Shown: positions 40,530 through 48,640, counted from the stretch's first letter. The stretch is DNA of 64,000 nucleotides from Streptomyces finlayi (GCF_014216315.1 NZ_CP045702.1:2728001-2792000), one strand, 5' to 3'. Notes: generated by a model from the letters alone, not told the origin. Numbers and translations are program-made.

Positions 40530-40584
40530 CAGCCACCAACACCGAACACCGACACCTTTCACCGAACATAGGAGAACCCCAACA

Positions 40585-41022
40585 GTGGCACTCAACCTCA
40601 TCGACATCCCCGTCCAGGCCGGCGGATGGTTCAAGCCCGCAGACGTCCAGGGCTCCGCGGCTTTCCTCGTCGAGGTCCACTCCTTCGAGCGCCAGCGCCC
40701 CACGGCCAACGGCCCGAAGGACTCGGCTCTCTGCGACGTGACCGTCTTCCGGACGCCGGACCAGCTCGAAGCTGGCACCCCCGAGATCACCAAGGGCGTG
40801 CGCATCGAGCAGACGATCCTTGCCCGTGACCTTCAGGCCGTGGTCGGCGGCGCGACGATCGTGACCCTCGACCAGATCCCGCCGTCCAAGCCGGGTCAGC
40901 GTCCGGCGTGGGTGTGGCGCCAGCTCAGCGACGCGCAGGCCCGGAACAAGGTCATCGCGTACGCCAACGAGCGAGAGGCCAAGGCGGAGGCGGCTGTCGA
41001 CGACGCCCCCGACTTCGACTGA
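40585..41022 (+). CDS. Possible single-stranded DNA-binding protein
   Basis: 145 residues from a GTG after AGGAGAACCCCAACA. A beta-rich body (FKPADVQGSAAFLVEVHSFERQRPT...SALCDVTVFRTP) ends in an acidic tail (VDDAPDFD), similar to the acidic tip of SSB proteins. Position between exonuclease and helicase supports this, but homology is not certain. Confidence 0.5.
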   Translation: MALNLIDIPVQAGGWFKPADVQGSAAFLVEVHSFERQRPTANGPKDSALCDVTVFRTPDQLEAGTPEITKGVRIEQTILARDLQAVVGGATIVTLDQIPPSKPGQRPAWVWRQLSDAQARNKVIAYANEREAKAEAAVDDAPDFD

Positions 41023-41027
41023 TCATA

Positions 41028-41042
41028 GTGTGTTAGTCGTGC
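41028..41042 (+). promoter_or_regulatory. Stoperator-like motif, GTGTGTTAGTCGTGC
   Basis: Upstream of dCMP deaminase; its centre reads TT instead of AT or TA. Confidence 0.65.
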
Positions 41043-41111
41043 ATAAACAAGATCACGAGCCCGGAAGGAGGGCGATGGCAGGCGGTAGCGCCTGCTGGAA
41101 GGAGGTCTCCA

Positions 41112-41585
41112 GTGAGACCTACATGGGACACATGGGCCCTCGGTATCGCCGGGGCCGTAGCGACCCGAGCGGACTGTACGAGGTCCCAGGTCGGGGCTGT
41201 ACTGCTCAGCCGTAAGCACCGCGTGCTCGGCGTCGGATACAACGGTCTGCCCGCCGGCATCCCTGGATGCGCGAGCGCAGGCAACTGCCCGCGAGGCCAG
41301 CTCTCCACCGCGGAGTGTGCCCGCGACACCGATTACTTCAACTGCTCGGCCACGCACGCCGAGAGGAACACGATCGAGAACGCCATCGAACAGGGCGTCG
41401 ATCCTTCCGAGTTCCCCACCGCCACGTTGTACGTGACCCGCAAGCCGTGTCCGGCCTGCTCAACGCTCATCACTTCCGCCGGTATCCGGCGAGTCGTCGT
41501 CCTTGGAGAGGAGAACACCCCGTGCTCACCCCTGGTAGGTCTCTGGCGCTCCATGCAGAGTCGGGCAAAGAACTCCCTCGTGTAG
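41112..41585 (+). CDS. dCMP deaminase
   Basis: 157 residues from a GTG after GGAGGTCTCCA. Zinc-binding HAE (residues 82-84 in CSATHAERNTIE) and PCPAC (112-116) mark the deoxycytidylate deaminase family. Converts dCMP to dUMP, the ThyX substrate. It overlaps the next gene by 64 nt. Confidence 0.9.
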   Translation: MRPTWDTWALGIAGAVATRADCTRSQVGAVLLSRKHRVLGVGYNGLPAGIPGCASAGNCPRGQLSTAECARDTDYFNCSATHAERNTIENAIEQGVDPSEFPTATLYVTRKPCPACSTLITSAGIRRVVVLGEENTPCSPLVGLWRSMQSRAKNSLV

Positions 41586-42394
41586 AGGCGTTCGAGGATC
41601 TCTACGCCGCTGGTGTCCGCCCTCGTCACGGCGAGGTTGTGATGGTCGCCGGCCGATCCGGTACGCAGAAGTCGGGGTTCGCCCTCTTCTGGGTGGCGCA
41701 GATGAACTTGCCCACCCTCTACTTCTCCGCCGACATGAGCGCGTTCACCGCCTCGTCCCGGCTCGCTTCGATGGCGACTCGCGACACCACGGAGATGGTC
41801 GAGGCGGGCATGGCCGAGGGCGGGAAGTACCGCCAGGCGTACCTCGACGCGCTGTCCAGCTCGAACATCACGTTCAGCTTCGGCAGCCCGATCACGTGGA
41901 AGCAGATCGACGAGGAGATCGAGGCGTACATCGAGCTGTGGGACGCGTATCCGCAGGTCATCGTGTTCGACAACTTGATGGATTTCGAGGGCGCCGAGTC
42001 GGACTACACCGAGCAGATGGCGGTGATGCAGGGGTCTACCGAGCTGGCCCGCGACACGGGCGCCACGGTTATCCTGCTGCACCACGCGAGCGACAAGGCA
42101 TGGGAGGCGAAGTCGTCCCCCTGGAACCCGCCGAGCCGCGACCAGATCAAGGGCGGCCTTTCCGAGAAGCCCGAGCTGTCCCTGTCGGTGGCGCTTGACC
42201 CCACGTCGATGGCGTACCACGTGGCGTGCGTGAAACAACGCATGGGCCCGTGCGATCCCACCGCGCAGCGCTACACCACGATGATCTGCGAGCCCGAGTA
42301 CACCCGCTTCAAGCGGGCGGAGAAGCACACGATCATCCGGGCCCCGAAGCCCGTAGACGACTGGAGCCCGACGAAGGTCTTGCTCGGTTCATAA
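41522..42394 (+). CDS. RecA/DnaB-like ATPase (replicative helicase candidate)
   Basis: 290 residues from the GTG at 41522 (GGAGAGGAGAACACCCC upstream). Walker A AGRSGTQKSG at about residues 43-52; Walker B QVIVFDNLMDFEG; a later GATVILLHHASD motif as in AAA_25/DnaB-type ATPases. It lacks a separate DnaB N-terminal domain. Likely the phage helicase, next to the split primase. Confidence 0.75.
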   Translation: MLTPGRSLALHAESGKELPRVEAFEDLYAAGVRPRHGEVVMVAGRSGTQKSGFALFWVAQMNLPTLYFSADMSAFTASSRLASMATRDTTEMVEAGMAEGGKYRQAYLDALSSSNITFSFGSPITWKQIDEEIEAYIELWDAYPQVIVFDNLMDFEGAESDYTEQMAVMQGSTELARDTGATVILLHHASDKAWEAKSSPWNPPSRDQIKGGLSEKPELSLSVALDPTSMAYHVACVKQRMGPCDPTAQRYTTMICEPEYTRFKRAEKHTIIRAPKPVDDWSPTKVLLGS

Positions 42395-42401
42395 AGAAGG
42401 A

Positions 42402-42416
42402 GTGTGATAGAGTGAC
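42402..42416 (+). promoter_or_regulatory. Stoperator-like motif, GTGTGATAGAGTGAC
   Basis: Its GTG at 42412-42414 is the start codon of the resolvase-like gene. Confidence 0.72.
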
Positions 42417-42783
42417 CGACGTTACCGCGAGGAACCGTCGCAACAAGCGCAAGGGCTCGCAGTGGGAGACGGACCTCCGCGAGGGCCTGCGCGGGCTGGG
42501 CTTCGACGTCGAGTCCCTGCGCCTGGCCGGCACCGAGGACGAGGGCGACATGGTCGTCCGGATCGACGGCTCGTTCCTGGTGATCGAGGCGAAGAACGCG
42601 AAGTTCGAGCCGGCCACCTTCGTCCGTGAGGCCAAGGTCGAGCGGCTGAACTTCGCCAAGCACCGCGGCCTCGACCCCGAGCTGGTCACCTCACTCGCCG
42701 TCGTGAAGGCGCGAGGCAAGAACTGGAGACAGGCGTACGTCCTGACCACGTTTGAGGACTACCTCGGCTTGGACGCCCAGTGA
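42412..42783 (+). CDS. Holliday junction resolvase-like PD-(D/E)XK nuclease
   Basis: 123 residues. A basic N-terminus, KGSQWETDLREGLRGLGFDVESLRLAGTEDEGDMVV and FLVIEAKNAKFEPATF give the E...GD...ExK core of Hjc/VRR-type nucleases. Probably resolves branched replication or recombination intermediates. Confidence 0.75.
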   Translation: MTDVTARNRRNKRKGSQWETDLREGLRGLGFDVESLRLAGTEDEGDMVVRIDGSFLVIEAKNAKFEPATFVREAKVERLNFAKHRGLDPELVTSLAVVKARGKNWRQAYVLTTFEDYLGLDAQ

Positions 42784-42923
42784 TCGGTTTCATGGGGACA
42801 GACCCCGAGACCGCAGAGCGGGCCTTCGACGAGGCCGAGGCGTTCTTCGCCTACATCGAGGACCCGGACGCAGACCTGACCACGACCCTCGCCGTAGAGG
42901 AGCTGTACGGGGTGTCGGTGTGA
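42780..42923 (+). CDS. Small acidic protein (47 aa)
   Basis: An open frame from GTG 42780, MIGFMGTDPETAERAFDEAE to ...AVEELYGVSV, coupled by GTGA overlaps at both ends to the resolvase and primase genes. Strongly acidic. Function unknown; coupling supports that it is real. Confidence 0.6.
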   Translation: MIGFMGTDPETAERAFDEAEAFFAYIEDPDADLTTTLAVEELYGVSV

Positions 42924-43339
42924 GGTACGGGCGGGTCGGAGACCGGGACGAGCAGGGCGAGGAAGCCAAGCCCACGCTCGAAGCCGTGATGAACCACTTC
43001 GAGGTCGACTTCAACTCGGAGCGCAACACAGGGATGGCCAAGTGCCCCCTCCATGACGACAACACCCCATCGATGTCCTACAAGCTCGACGAGGGCCTGT
43101 GGAAGTGCCACTCCTGCGGACAGGGCGGTGACAGCTACTCGATGATCATGCTGAAGGAGGAGACAGATTTCCCAGGAGCACGAGCCCTTGCGACCTCTCT
43201 CGGTCTCCCAGAGGGAGACTCTGGAAGAGGCGACCAGGGCGTACGAAGGAGCGCTTACGGCGGAGGTCGCTCAGTATCTCCACGCAAGGGGGCTGGGCAG
43301 GGAGGAAGCAACTTCCGCCCGACTTGGCGTCGTCGCTGA
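42920..43339 (+). CDS. DNA primase zinc-finger part (CHC2)
   Basis: 139 residues from the GTG at 42920. CPLHDDNTPSMSYKLDEGLWKCHSCGQGGDSYSMIM is the CHC2 zinc ribbon of DnaG-type primases. The C-terminal 50 residues are Gly/Arg-rich and overlap the next gene in another frame, so they are probably not conserved. It works with the Toprim protein encoded next. Confidence 0.82.
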   Translation: MRYGRVGDRDEQGEEAKPTLEAVMNHFEVDFNSERNTGMAKCPLHDDNTPSMSYKLDEGLWKCHSCGQGGDSYSMIMLKEETDFPGARALATSLGLPEGDSGRGDQGVRRSAYGGGRSVSPRKGAGQGGSNFRPTWRRR

Positions 43340-43844
43340 CCCCTTCCCCGGACACGCGAAGTACAGGGGGATGCTGGCCATCCCCTACCTGGACCGCAAC
43401 GGCAAGCCGCTGACGATCCGCTTCCGGTGCCTCCAGGAGCACAACCACCGCGACTTCTTCCACGGCAAATACAACACGCTCAAGGACGACATCCCTCGCA
43501 TGTACGGGATCGACTCCATCCACCAGGCCGGGGACGAGATCCACATCACCGAAGGTGAGCTGGACCGGGCCATCCTGCGCAAGCTCGGCCTGTACGCCGT
43601 GGCTGCACCCGGCGCGAACATGTGGGCCGGCCGTCACCGCCGGATGCTCGCCGGGTTCTCGAAGGTCTGGGTCTGGGGTGATCCGGACGAGGCCGGCGCG
43701 GAGTTCTCCGCGAAGATCTGCCGCCAGCTCCGCACCGCGAAGGCCGTACGGATGCGCGACGGCGACGTGACGGAGACCTACCTCCAGGGCGGGGCGGACT
43801 CCATCTTCAACCTCTACCGAAAGGACTTCGAGACCGCAGCATGA
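43188..43844 (+). CDS. DNA primase Toprim part
   Basis: 218 residues from a TTG at 43188 after AGGAGCACGAGCCC, in the +1 frame relative to the zinc-finger gene and overlapping it by 152 nt. VAQYLHARGLGREEATSARLG is followed by the Toprim domain: EIHITEGELDRAIL and VWVWGDPDEAGAEFSAKI give the E...DxD metal site. Synthesises primers together with the CHC2 protein. Confidence 0.82.
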   Translation: MRPLSVSQRETLEEATRAYEGALTAEVAQYLHARGLGREEATSARLGVVADPFPGHAKYRGMLAIPYLDRNGKPLTIRFRCLQEHNHRDFFHGKYNTLKDDIPRMYGIDSIHQAGDEIHITEGELDRAILRKLGLYAVAAPGANMWAGRHRRMLAGFSKVWVWGDPDEAGAEFSAKICRQLRTAKAVRMRDGDVTETYLQGGADSIFNLYRKDFETAA

Positions 43845-44155
43845 GTGAGACCACCGCGAAGAAGACCACCCGCAAGCCCGACCCCCTGACCCGCGTCTTC
43901 AACGACGTACGGGCAGCCGTGAAGAACCTCGGCGAGTACCCGGCGAAGCCCGGCACGGACGACAGGCGCCGCCAGCACGACGGCCGAGCCTCGGCCTGGG
44001 GCAAGGAGTATGGACGCCAGGGCACCTTCGAGGCCCTGCTTCTCTCGTACGCCTTCGAGTCGCTCGCCGCCTACGAGCACGAGCAGCGCGAGGCCCTGGT
44101 GCAGCTCGCCGCTATCGCCCTGGCTCAGGTCGAGAAGCTGGACGGTGCGAAGTGA
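43841..44155 (+). CDS. Small early protein
   Basis: 104 residues, ATGA-coupled. A basic N-terminus and a helical C-terminal half (GTFEALLLSYAFESLAAYEHEQREALVQLAAIALAQVEKL). It resembles common actinophage proteins of unknown function. Confidence 0.58.
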   Translation: MSETTAKKTTRKPDPLTRVFNDVRAAVKNLGEYPAKPGTDDRRRQHDGRASAWGKEYGRQGTFEALLLSYAFESLAAYEHEQREALVQLAAIALAQVEKLDGAK

Positions 44156-44346
44156 ACGACGACTTCGAGTTCGAGGCACCGGAGCCCGAGGAGACCGAGC
44201 CGGTCATCGACCAGTACGGCACGGTGAAGCGGGCGGCCTCCATCGTGGGTGACCTGCGCAAGTGCCTGCGCGAGGAGGGTTTCACCAAGGAGGAGACCTT
44301 CGAGCTGGTTCAGGCGTACTGGGTCTCCGAGATGAGCGTGTTCTAG
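44152..44346 (+). CDS. Small acidic early protein
   Basis: 64 residues, GTGA-coupled: acidic N-terminus, then KRAASIVGDLRKCLREEGFTKEETFELVQAYW, a helical pattern frequent in phage early proteins. Function unknown. Confidence 0.58.
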   Translation: MNDDFEFEAPEPEETEPVIDQYGTVKRAASIVGDLRKCLREEGFTKEETFELVQAYWVSEMSVF

Positions 44347-44549
44347 TGCCGCTGCCTGGAAGTGCCGGCCCGGCGCTCGACAAGATTTGGACCGACCTCG
44401 GGGAGCGCGAGCGTGACCTGTTCTTCGATCACCTCTTCGGGGGCACGAGCGCCGACTGGCTGGCCACGACGCTCCGCAAGTGGGGACACGACGTGTCCGC
44501 CACGACGATACGAACCTATCGGCGATCCCTTCGCCAGACCGGAGTGTGA
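44346..44549 (+). CDS. Small HTH-like protein
   Basis: 67 residues from the GTG at 44346. LFFDHLFGGTSADWLATTLRKWGHDVSATTIRTYRRSL has the pattern of a helix-turn-helix with the recognition helix in SATTIRTYRR. Possible transcription factor. Its stop lies in a stoperator. Confidence 0.58.
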   Translation: MPLPGSAGPALDKIWTDLGERERDLFFDHLFGGTSADWLATTLRKWGHDVSATTIRTYRRSLRQTGV

Positions 44550-44558
44550 TAGTAGTGC
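44544..44558 (+). promoter_or_regulatory. Stoperator-like motif, GTGTGATAGTAGTGC
   Basis: Carries the stop codon of the HTH-like gene (TGA 44547-44549) and both candidate GTG starts of the phosphoesterase gene. Confidence 0.72.
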
Positions 44559-45748
44559 CTGGATCGCTGAAGGATGAGCTTCTCGCGAAGCCCGTGGGCC
44601 CGTCCATCCCGCCCCGTCAGACCGTCCCCGAGAAGGACTTCACCCGGCAGATCGAGGTGAGCGGGGACGAGGCGGCCGTCACGGTCCGCGGTGAGACCTT
44701 CGAGGAGAACGAGAGCGCGGCCAGCGCGGTCCTCCAGGGCCAGGGCCTCGACCCGGCCGAGTGGACGGTGACCGGGCTCCGTAGCTCGGAGTGGACGATG
44801 GCCAACGGAGAGACGGGCCTGTCGACCCGCTTCACCTTCGCCCGAGCCGGCACTTCCTCGACCGGCGAGCGTCCCCCGATCGATGACCTTCTGGCCGCGA
44901 TCAAGACGCACGGGACGGAGCCGGCCTTCACGGAGATCGAGGGTGACCACACCTTCATCGTGGCGCTCGGCGACACCCAGTTCGGCAAGATCGACGGCGA
45001 CGGGATCGAAGGCACCATCACCCGGACGATCGCCTGCCTCAACGCGGCGGCCGACCGGCTGAGCTGGTACCGCGAGCGGTTCAACATCGAGCACGTCCAC
45101 ATCGCGTGGCTCGGTGACCATGTCGAAGGGTTCGTCTCGCAGGGCGGGGCGAACACGTGGCGCACTCAGCTCACGCTGACCGAGCAGATCCGTCTTACCC
45201 GCCGGGTCATGCTCCACGCGGTCCTCACTTTCGCGCCGATGGCCAACCGCCTGACGGTGGCCGCTGTGCCGGGCAACCACGGTGAGGCCGTCCGGATCAA
45301 CGGCAAGGGCACGACGCGGTACGACGACTCCCATGACACCGAGTCCCTGATCGCGGTACAGGACGCGGCCAAGCTGAACCCGGAACTGTTCGGGCATGTC
45401 GAGTTCTTCGTCCCGGACACGGACGAACTGACGGTCGTAGTCGAGTGCTCGGGCACGGTCGTCGCCCACGCCCACGGCCATCAGTGGCGGCCGGGCAAGC
45501 ACTTCACGTGGTGGCAGGGCCAAGCCTTCAACCGCGAGTCGGCGATGCACCAGGCCGATCTTCTGCTGGCCGGCCACCTCCACCACGAGCACGTGGACAG
45601 CGACGGCCCGCGCACGTTCATCCAGCCGCCGGCCATGGAGAGCGAGTCGACGTGGTGGCGCCACGCCAAGGGGACGACCGGGGCCCCCGGACTGATCGTC
45701 GCAGTGACCAAGGACGGGGCCGTCCCCGTCAAGGAGGTAGTGAGTTGA
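44546..45748 (+). CDS. Calcineurin-like metallophosphoesterase
   Basis: About 400 residues (GTG 44546 or 44555). After about 125 N-terminal residues come the metal-binding motifs FIVALGDTQFGKID, WLGDHVEGF, AVPGNHGEA, VAHAHGHQW and LLAGHLHHEH, complete for the family. Substrate unknown. In Bxb1 a phosphatase-like protein (gp47) is the recombination directionality factor for the serine integrase, so this protein is a candidate for that second role here. Confidence 0.8.
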   Translation: MIVVPGSLKDELLAKPVGPSIPPRQTVPEKDFTRQIEVSGDEAAVTVRGETFEENESAASAVLQGQGLDPAEWTVTGLRSSEWTMANGETGLSTRFTFARAGTSSTGERPPIDDLLAAIKTHGTEPAFTEIEGDHTFIVALGDTQFGKIDGDGIEGTITRTIACLNAAADRLSWYRERFNIEHVHIAWLGDHVEGFVSQGGANTWRTQLTLTEQIRLTRRVMLHAVLTFAPMANRLTVAAVPGNHGEAVRINGKGTTRYDDSHDTESLIAVQDAAKLNPELFGHVEFFVPDTDELTVVVECSGTVVAHAHGHQWRPGKHFTWWQGQAFNRESAMHQADLLLAGHLHHEHVDSDGPRTFIQPPAMESESTWWRHAKGTTGAPGLIVAVTKDGAVPVKEVVS

Positions 45749-46083
45749 GCTTCGCGATCACGGAGATCGAGACGCAGGCGTACGGGTCGGCAGAGGCCGC
45801 GTACACCGACTGGGCAGTCCTCGACGAGGAAGGTGTGCGGAGCGTTGCCCGAGCCGTGGCCCGCCAGTTCGGCCGGGACTACGCGCTGACCCTCGAAGAG
45901 GACGACGCCCACCAGGAGGCCCTCGTCATCCTGGCGACGCGGGGCCGGCAGGCTCGGCAGGCCCTCGCGCAGGGGACGGGCGTGCTGCACCGCTGGCTGC
46001 ACCAGAGGCTTCGGGACCAGTTCCTCACCGAGGCCGGGCGCCGTACCGCGCTCACCTCCTTCGATGTCCTGGCCGGCGCCTGA
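45745..46083 (+). CDS. Sigma-70 region 2-like protein
   Basis: 112 residues with a TTG start overlapping the previous stop (TTGA). ALTLEEDDAHQEALVILATRG...GVLHRWLHQRLRDQFLTEAGRR resembles sigma region 2 (acidic E-D-xx-QE helix, then the aromatic/basic helix). Next to the region 4-like gene it may form a split sigma factor. Similarity is judged by eye. Confidence 0.5.
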   Translation: MSFAITEIETQAYGSAEAAYTDWAVLDEEGVRSVARAVARQFGRDYALTLEEDDAHQEALVILATRGRQARQALAQGTGVLHRWLHQRLRDQFLTEAGRRTALTSFDVLAGA

Positions 46084-46466
46084 TGTACCAGCGTGCCGAG
46101 GTCGAGCGGGTGCTTCCCTACCTGTTCGATCCGATCGCGGCGTACGGGATCAAGTCCGAGGTCTACGTCGAGGACGGGATGCCGAAGGGGTACTCGGACC
46201 CCTCTCACGGCAACTCGGTCTTCGCCTCCCTCTCGGACGTCCGGCGGGCCTGGAAGGAAGCGGACCTCTCGCTCGTCGAGCGTCAGGCCGTGTTCATGCG
46301 GTTCGTCCTCGACGACACGTACGAGGACGCGGGCAAGCAGACCGGGAAGCAGAAGTCCGGCGCGAGGAAGGCCACCGAGAGGGGCGTCGGCAAGGTGACG
46401 GCCTGGCTCAACGGTGAGCCCTACGTGGACGGCTACGACTCGATGCCCGAGCTAGCCGCAGCGTGA
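46083..46466 (+). CDS. Sigma-70 region 4-like protein
   Basis: 127 residues, ATG 46083 touching the previous stop. WKEADLSLVERQAVFMRFVLDDTYEDAGKQTGKQKSGARKATERGVGKVTAWL follows the region 4 pattern (L-x-ERQ...LRF...TYEDAG...turn...helix). Together with the preceding gene it could redirect host RNA polymerase to phage promoters. Confidence 0.52.
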   Translation: MYQRAEVERVLPYLFDPIAAYGIKSEVYVEDGMPKGYSDPSHGNSVFASLSDVRRAWKEADLSLVERQAVFMRFVLDDTYEDAGKQTGKQKSGARKATERGVGKVTAWLNGEPYVDGYDSMPELAAA

Positions 46467-46470
46467 AGTA

Positions 46471-46511
46471 ACGAGGGACCGGGCGGGCCTGATGTGGCCC
46501 GCCCCCTCGTT
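46471..46511 (+). terminator. Strong hairpin upstream of ribonucleotide reductase
   Basis: AACGAGGG plus GGGCGGGCC pair with GGCCCGCC plus CCCTCGTT around TGATGT. It may be a terminator or attenuator before the last early gene. Confidence 0.7.
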
Positions 46512-46518
46512 GACCAGA

Positions 46519-46533
46519 GTGTGATAGACGTAC
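46519..46533 (+). promoter_or_regulatory. Stoperator-like motif, GTGTGATAGACGTAC
   Basis: Last copy in the right arm, directly upstream of the ribonucleotide reductase ribosome binding site. Confidence 0.72.
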
Positions 46534-46549
46534 AAAGGAGCCTTACTCA

Positions 46550-48637
46550 GTGACTGACCTCTTCGACGTTCCGTTCGGACCCTCCGGCCAGATCGTTTAC
46601 GACCGCACGTACAGCCGGACCCTGGCCGACGGCTCGAAGGAGCAGTGGCCCGACACTGTCCGGCGTGTGGCCAAGGGCAACCTCGCCCTGGTCCACGGTG
46701 CCGACATGAGCGCCTGGAGCGCGCCCGTGAAGGCCGAATACGACGCGCTGGTCTCCCACATGGACCGGTTCGCCATCATCCCCGCAGGGCGCCATCTGTG
46801 GGCGACAGGCGTGAAGGGCCGGCAGTACCTGTTCAACTGCCACGTCGCGCCGTGGGGCGAGAAGCTCAGCCGGCACTTCGAGTTCCAGTTCATGCGCCTG
46901 ATGGAGGGCGGCGGGGTCGGCGCGAACTACAGCTCGCGCTTCCTTGCCCCGTACGGTGCCCCGCGCCGTGAGCTGAAGGTCCACATCGTGTGCGACCCGA
47001 TGCACCAGGACTATGAGGAGATGAAGGCCGCGGGGGTCCTCTCCGACGAATACAACTCGGACTGGGCCGGGGCCTTCGAGATCGAGGACTCGCGCGAGGG
47101 CTGGTCCGACGCCCTGGTGGACCTGCTCGACACCTTCATGGACGACCGGCACGTCCAGCACGCCGACCGCGTGTACGACGTCTCGCGCGTCCGCTGCAAG
47201 GGCAGCCGCCTGAAGACGTTCGGCGGCACAGCCAGCGGTCCGGGCCCGTTCGCCCGCATGATGCTGGAGATCGCGGCCGTCATGAACAAGGCGGTCGATC
47301 CCTTCTTCTTCGGCCACGGCCCGCACCTGTCCCCCACCGACGCCATGGAGATAGCGCACGCCATCGCGGAGTGCGTCGTGTCCGGCGGGGTCCGGCGCTC
47401 GGCCCGGATGGCGATCTGTCACTGGGACGACCCGGCGATCGACGACTTCCTGGAGTGCAAGGCAGACGGCTCGAAGCACTGGACCACGAACATCAGCGTC
47501 GAGATCGACGACACGTTCATGGCCGCCCTCACCAACGAGGACCACCCCGAGCACGAGAACGCCCGCTTCGTCCACCAGCAGGTCGTTGCCGGGATGCTCA
47601 AGAACGGGGAGCCCGGCTACTGGAACAGCTCCGCCTCGAACGAGGGCGAGACCGGCACGGTCATCGCGACCAACCCGTGCGGCGAGATCGCGCTGGAGCC
47701 GGCCGAGAACTGCAACCTCGGCCACGTGAACCTGGACTACTTCGCCCCCACGGCGAGCGGCGCCAGGGTGGACCGCGTCGGCCTGCAACGGGCGCACAAG
47801 CTGATGACCCGGTTCCTGATCCGGGCCACCTACGGCGACGTGAACGACGACCAGCAGGCCGGCCTTCTCCTGCGGAACCGACGCATCGGCGTAGGCCACC
47901 TCGGAGTCCAGGGCTACCTCGCCAAGCAGGGCATCCGGTACTCGAAGGCCGCGTACAACGAGGGCTTCCGGGCCCACCTTGCGGACCTGTACGACGCGGT
48001 CCGTGAAGAGGCCCGCGAGTACGCCTTCGAGCTGCGGATACCCGAGCCGGTCAAGGTCACCACCGTGGCGCCGACCGGGTCCATCGCCAAGCTGCCGGGG
48101 GCGACGGAGGGAATCCACCCGATCTACGCCCGCCACTTCATCCGCCGCGTGCGCTTCTCGATGCCGGACCCGGCGCAGGCCAAGACCGTCCGCGACTTCG
48201 AGGCGCAGGGGTACGCGGTCGAGCCCTGCGTGTACGACCAGTCGGGCAACACCTTCGTGGTGGCGTTCCCGACGAAGGAGAAGCTCGTCGCCGAGGTCGA
48301 GGAGCTGGGCTTCGACCCGACGATCGTCGAGTCCGCCGACGAGCTGTCCCTTCACGAGATGCTCGCCTTCCAGGCGATGTATCAAGAGTGCTGGGCGGAC
48401 AACGCCGTGTCCTTCACGGTGAACTTCCCGGAGGGCAAGTACAAGGTCCACGAAGCGATGGACATCATCCAGTCGTGGTTGCCGGCCCTCAAGGGCACGA
48501 CCCTGATGCCGGACGGCACTCGTCCGCAGAGCCCTTACGAGCGGATCAGCGAGGACGAGTTCAACTCCTACTCGATGACCACGATCGAGGACTCCACGGA
48601 CGAGGACTGTGCATCGGGCGCCTGTCCGATCCGGTAA
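46550..48637 (+). CDS. Class II (adenosylcobalamin-dependent) ribonucleoside-triphosphate reductase
   Basis: 695 residues from a GTG after AAAGGAGCC. The radical-site loop NPCGEIALEPAENCNLGHVNLDYF is at about residue 375; SGGVRRSARMAICHWDD and TVAPTGSIAKLPGATEGIHPIYARH (phosphate-binding) are typical of monomeric class II enzymes such as the Lactobacillus leichmannii type. The C-terminal DEDCASGACPIR carries the cysteine pair that re-reduces the active site. Works without oxygen and needs host-made B12. Confidence 0.92.
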   Translation: MTDLFDVPFGPSGQIVYDRTYSRTLADGSKEQWPDTVRRVAKGNLALVHGADMSAWSAPVKAEYDALVSHMDRFAIIPAGRHLWATGVKGRQYLFNCHVAPWGEKLSRHFEFQFMRLMEGGGVGANYSSRFLAPYGAPRRELKVHIVCDPMHQDYEEMKAAGVLSDEYNSDWAGAFEIEDSREGWSDALVDLLDTFMDDRHVQHADRVYDVSRVRCKGSRLKTFGGTASGPGPFARMMLEIAAVMNKAVDPFFFGHGPHLSPTDAMEIAHAIAECVVSGGVRRSARMAICHWDDPAIDDFLECKADGSKHWTTNISVEIDDTFMAALTNEDHPEHENARFVHQQVVAGMLKNGEPGYWNSSASNEGETGTVIATNPCGEIALEPAENCNLGHVNLDYFAPTASGARVDRVGLQRAHKLMTRFLIRATYGDVNDDQQAGLLLRNRRIGVGHLGVQGYLAKQGIRYSKAAYNEGFRAHLADLYDAVREEAREYAFELRIPEPVKVTTVAPTGSIAKLPGATEGIHPIYARHFIRRVRFSMPDPAQAKTVRDFEAQGYAVEPCVYDQSGNTFVVAFPTKEKLVAEVEELGFDPTIVESADELSLHEMLAFQAMYQECWADNAVSFTVNFPEGKYKVHEAMDIIQSWLPALKGTTLMPDGTRPQSPYERISEDEFNSYSMTTIEDSTDEDCASGACPIR

Positions 48638-48640
48638 CGA

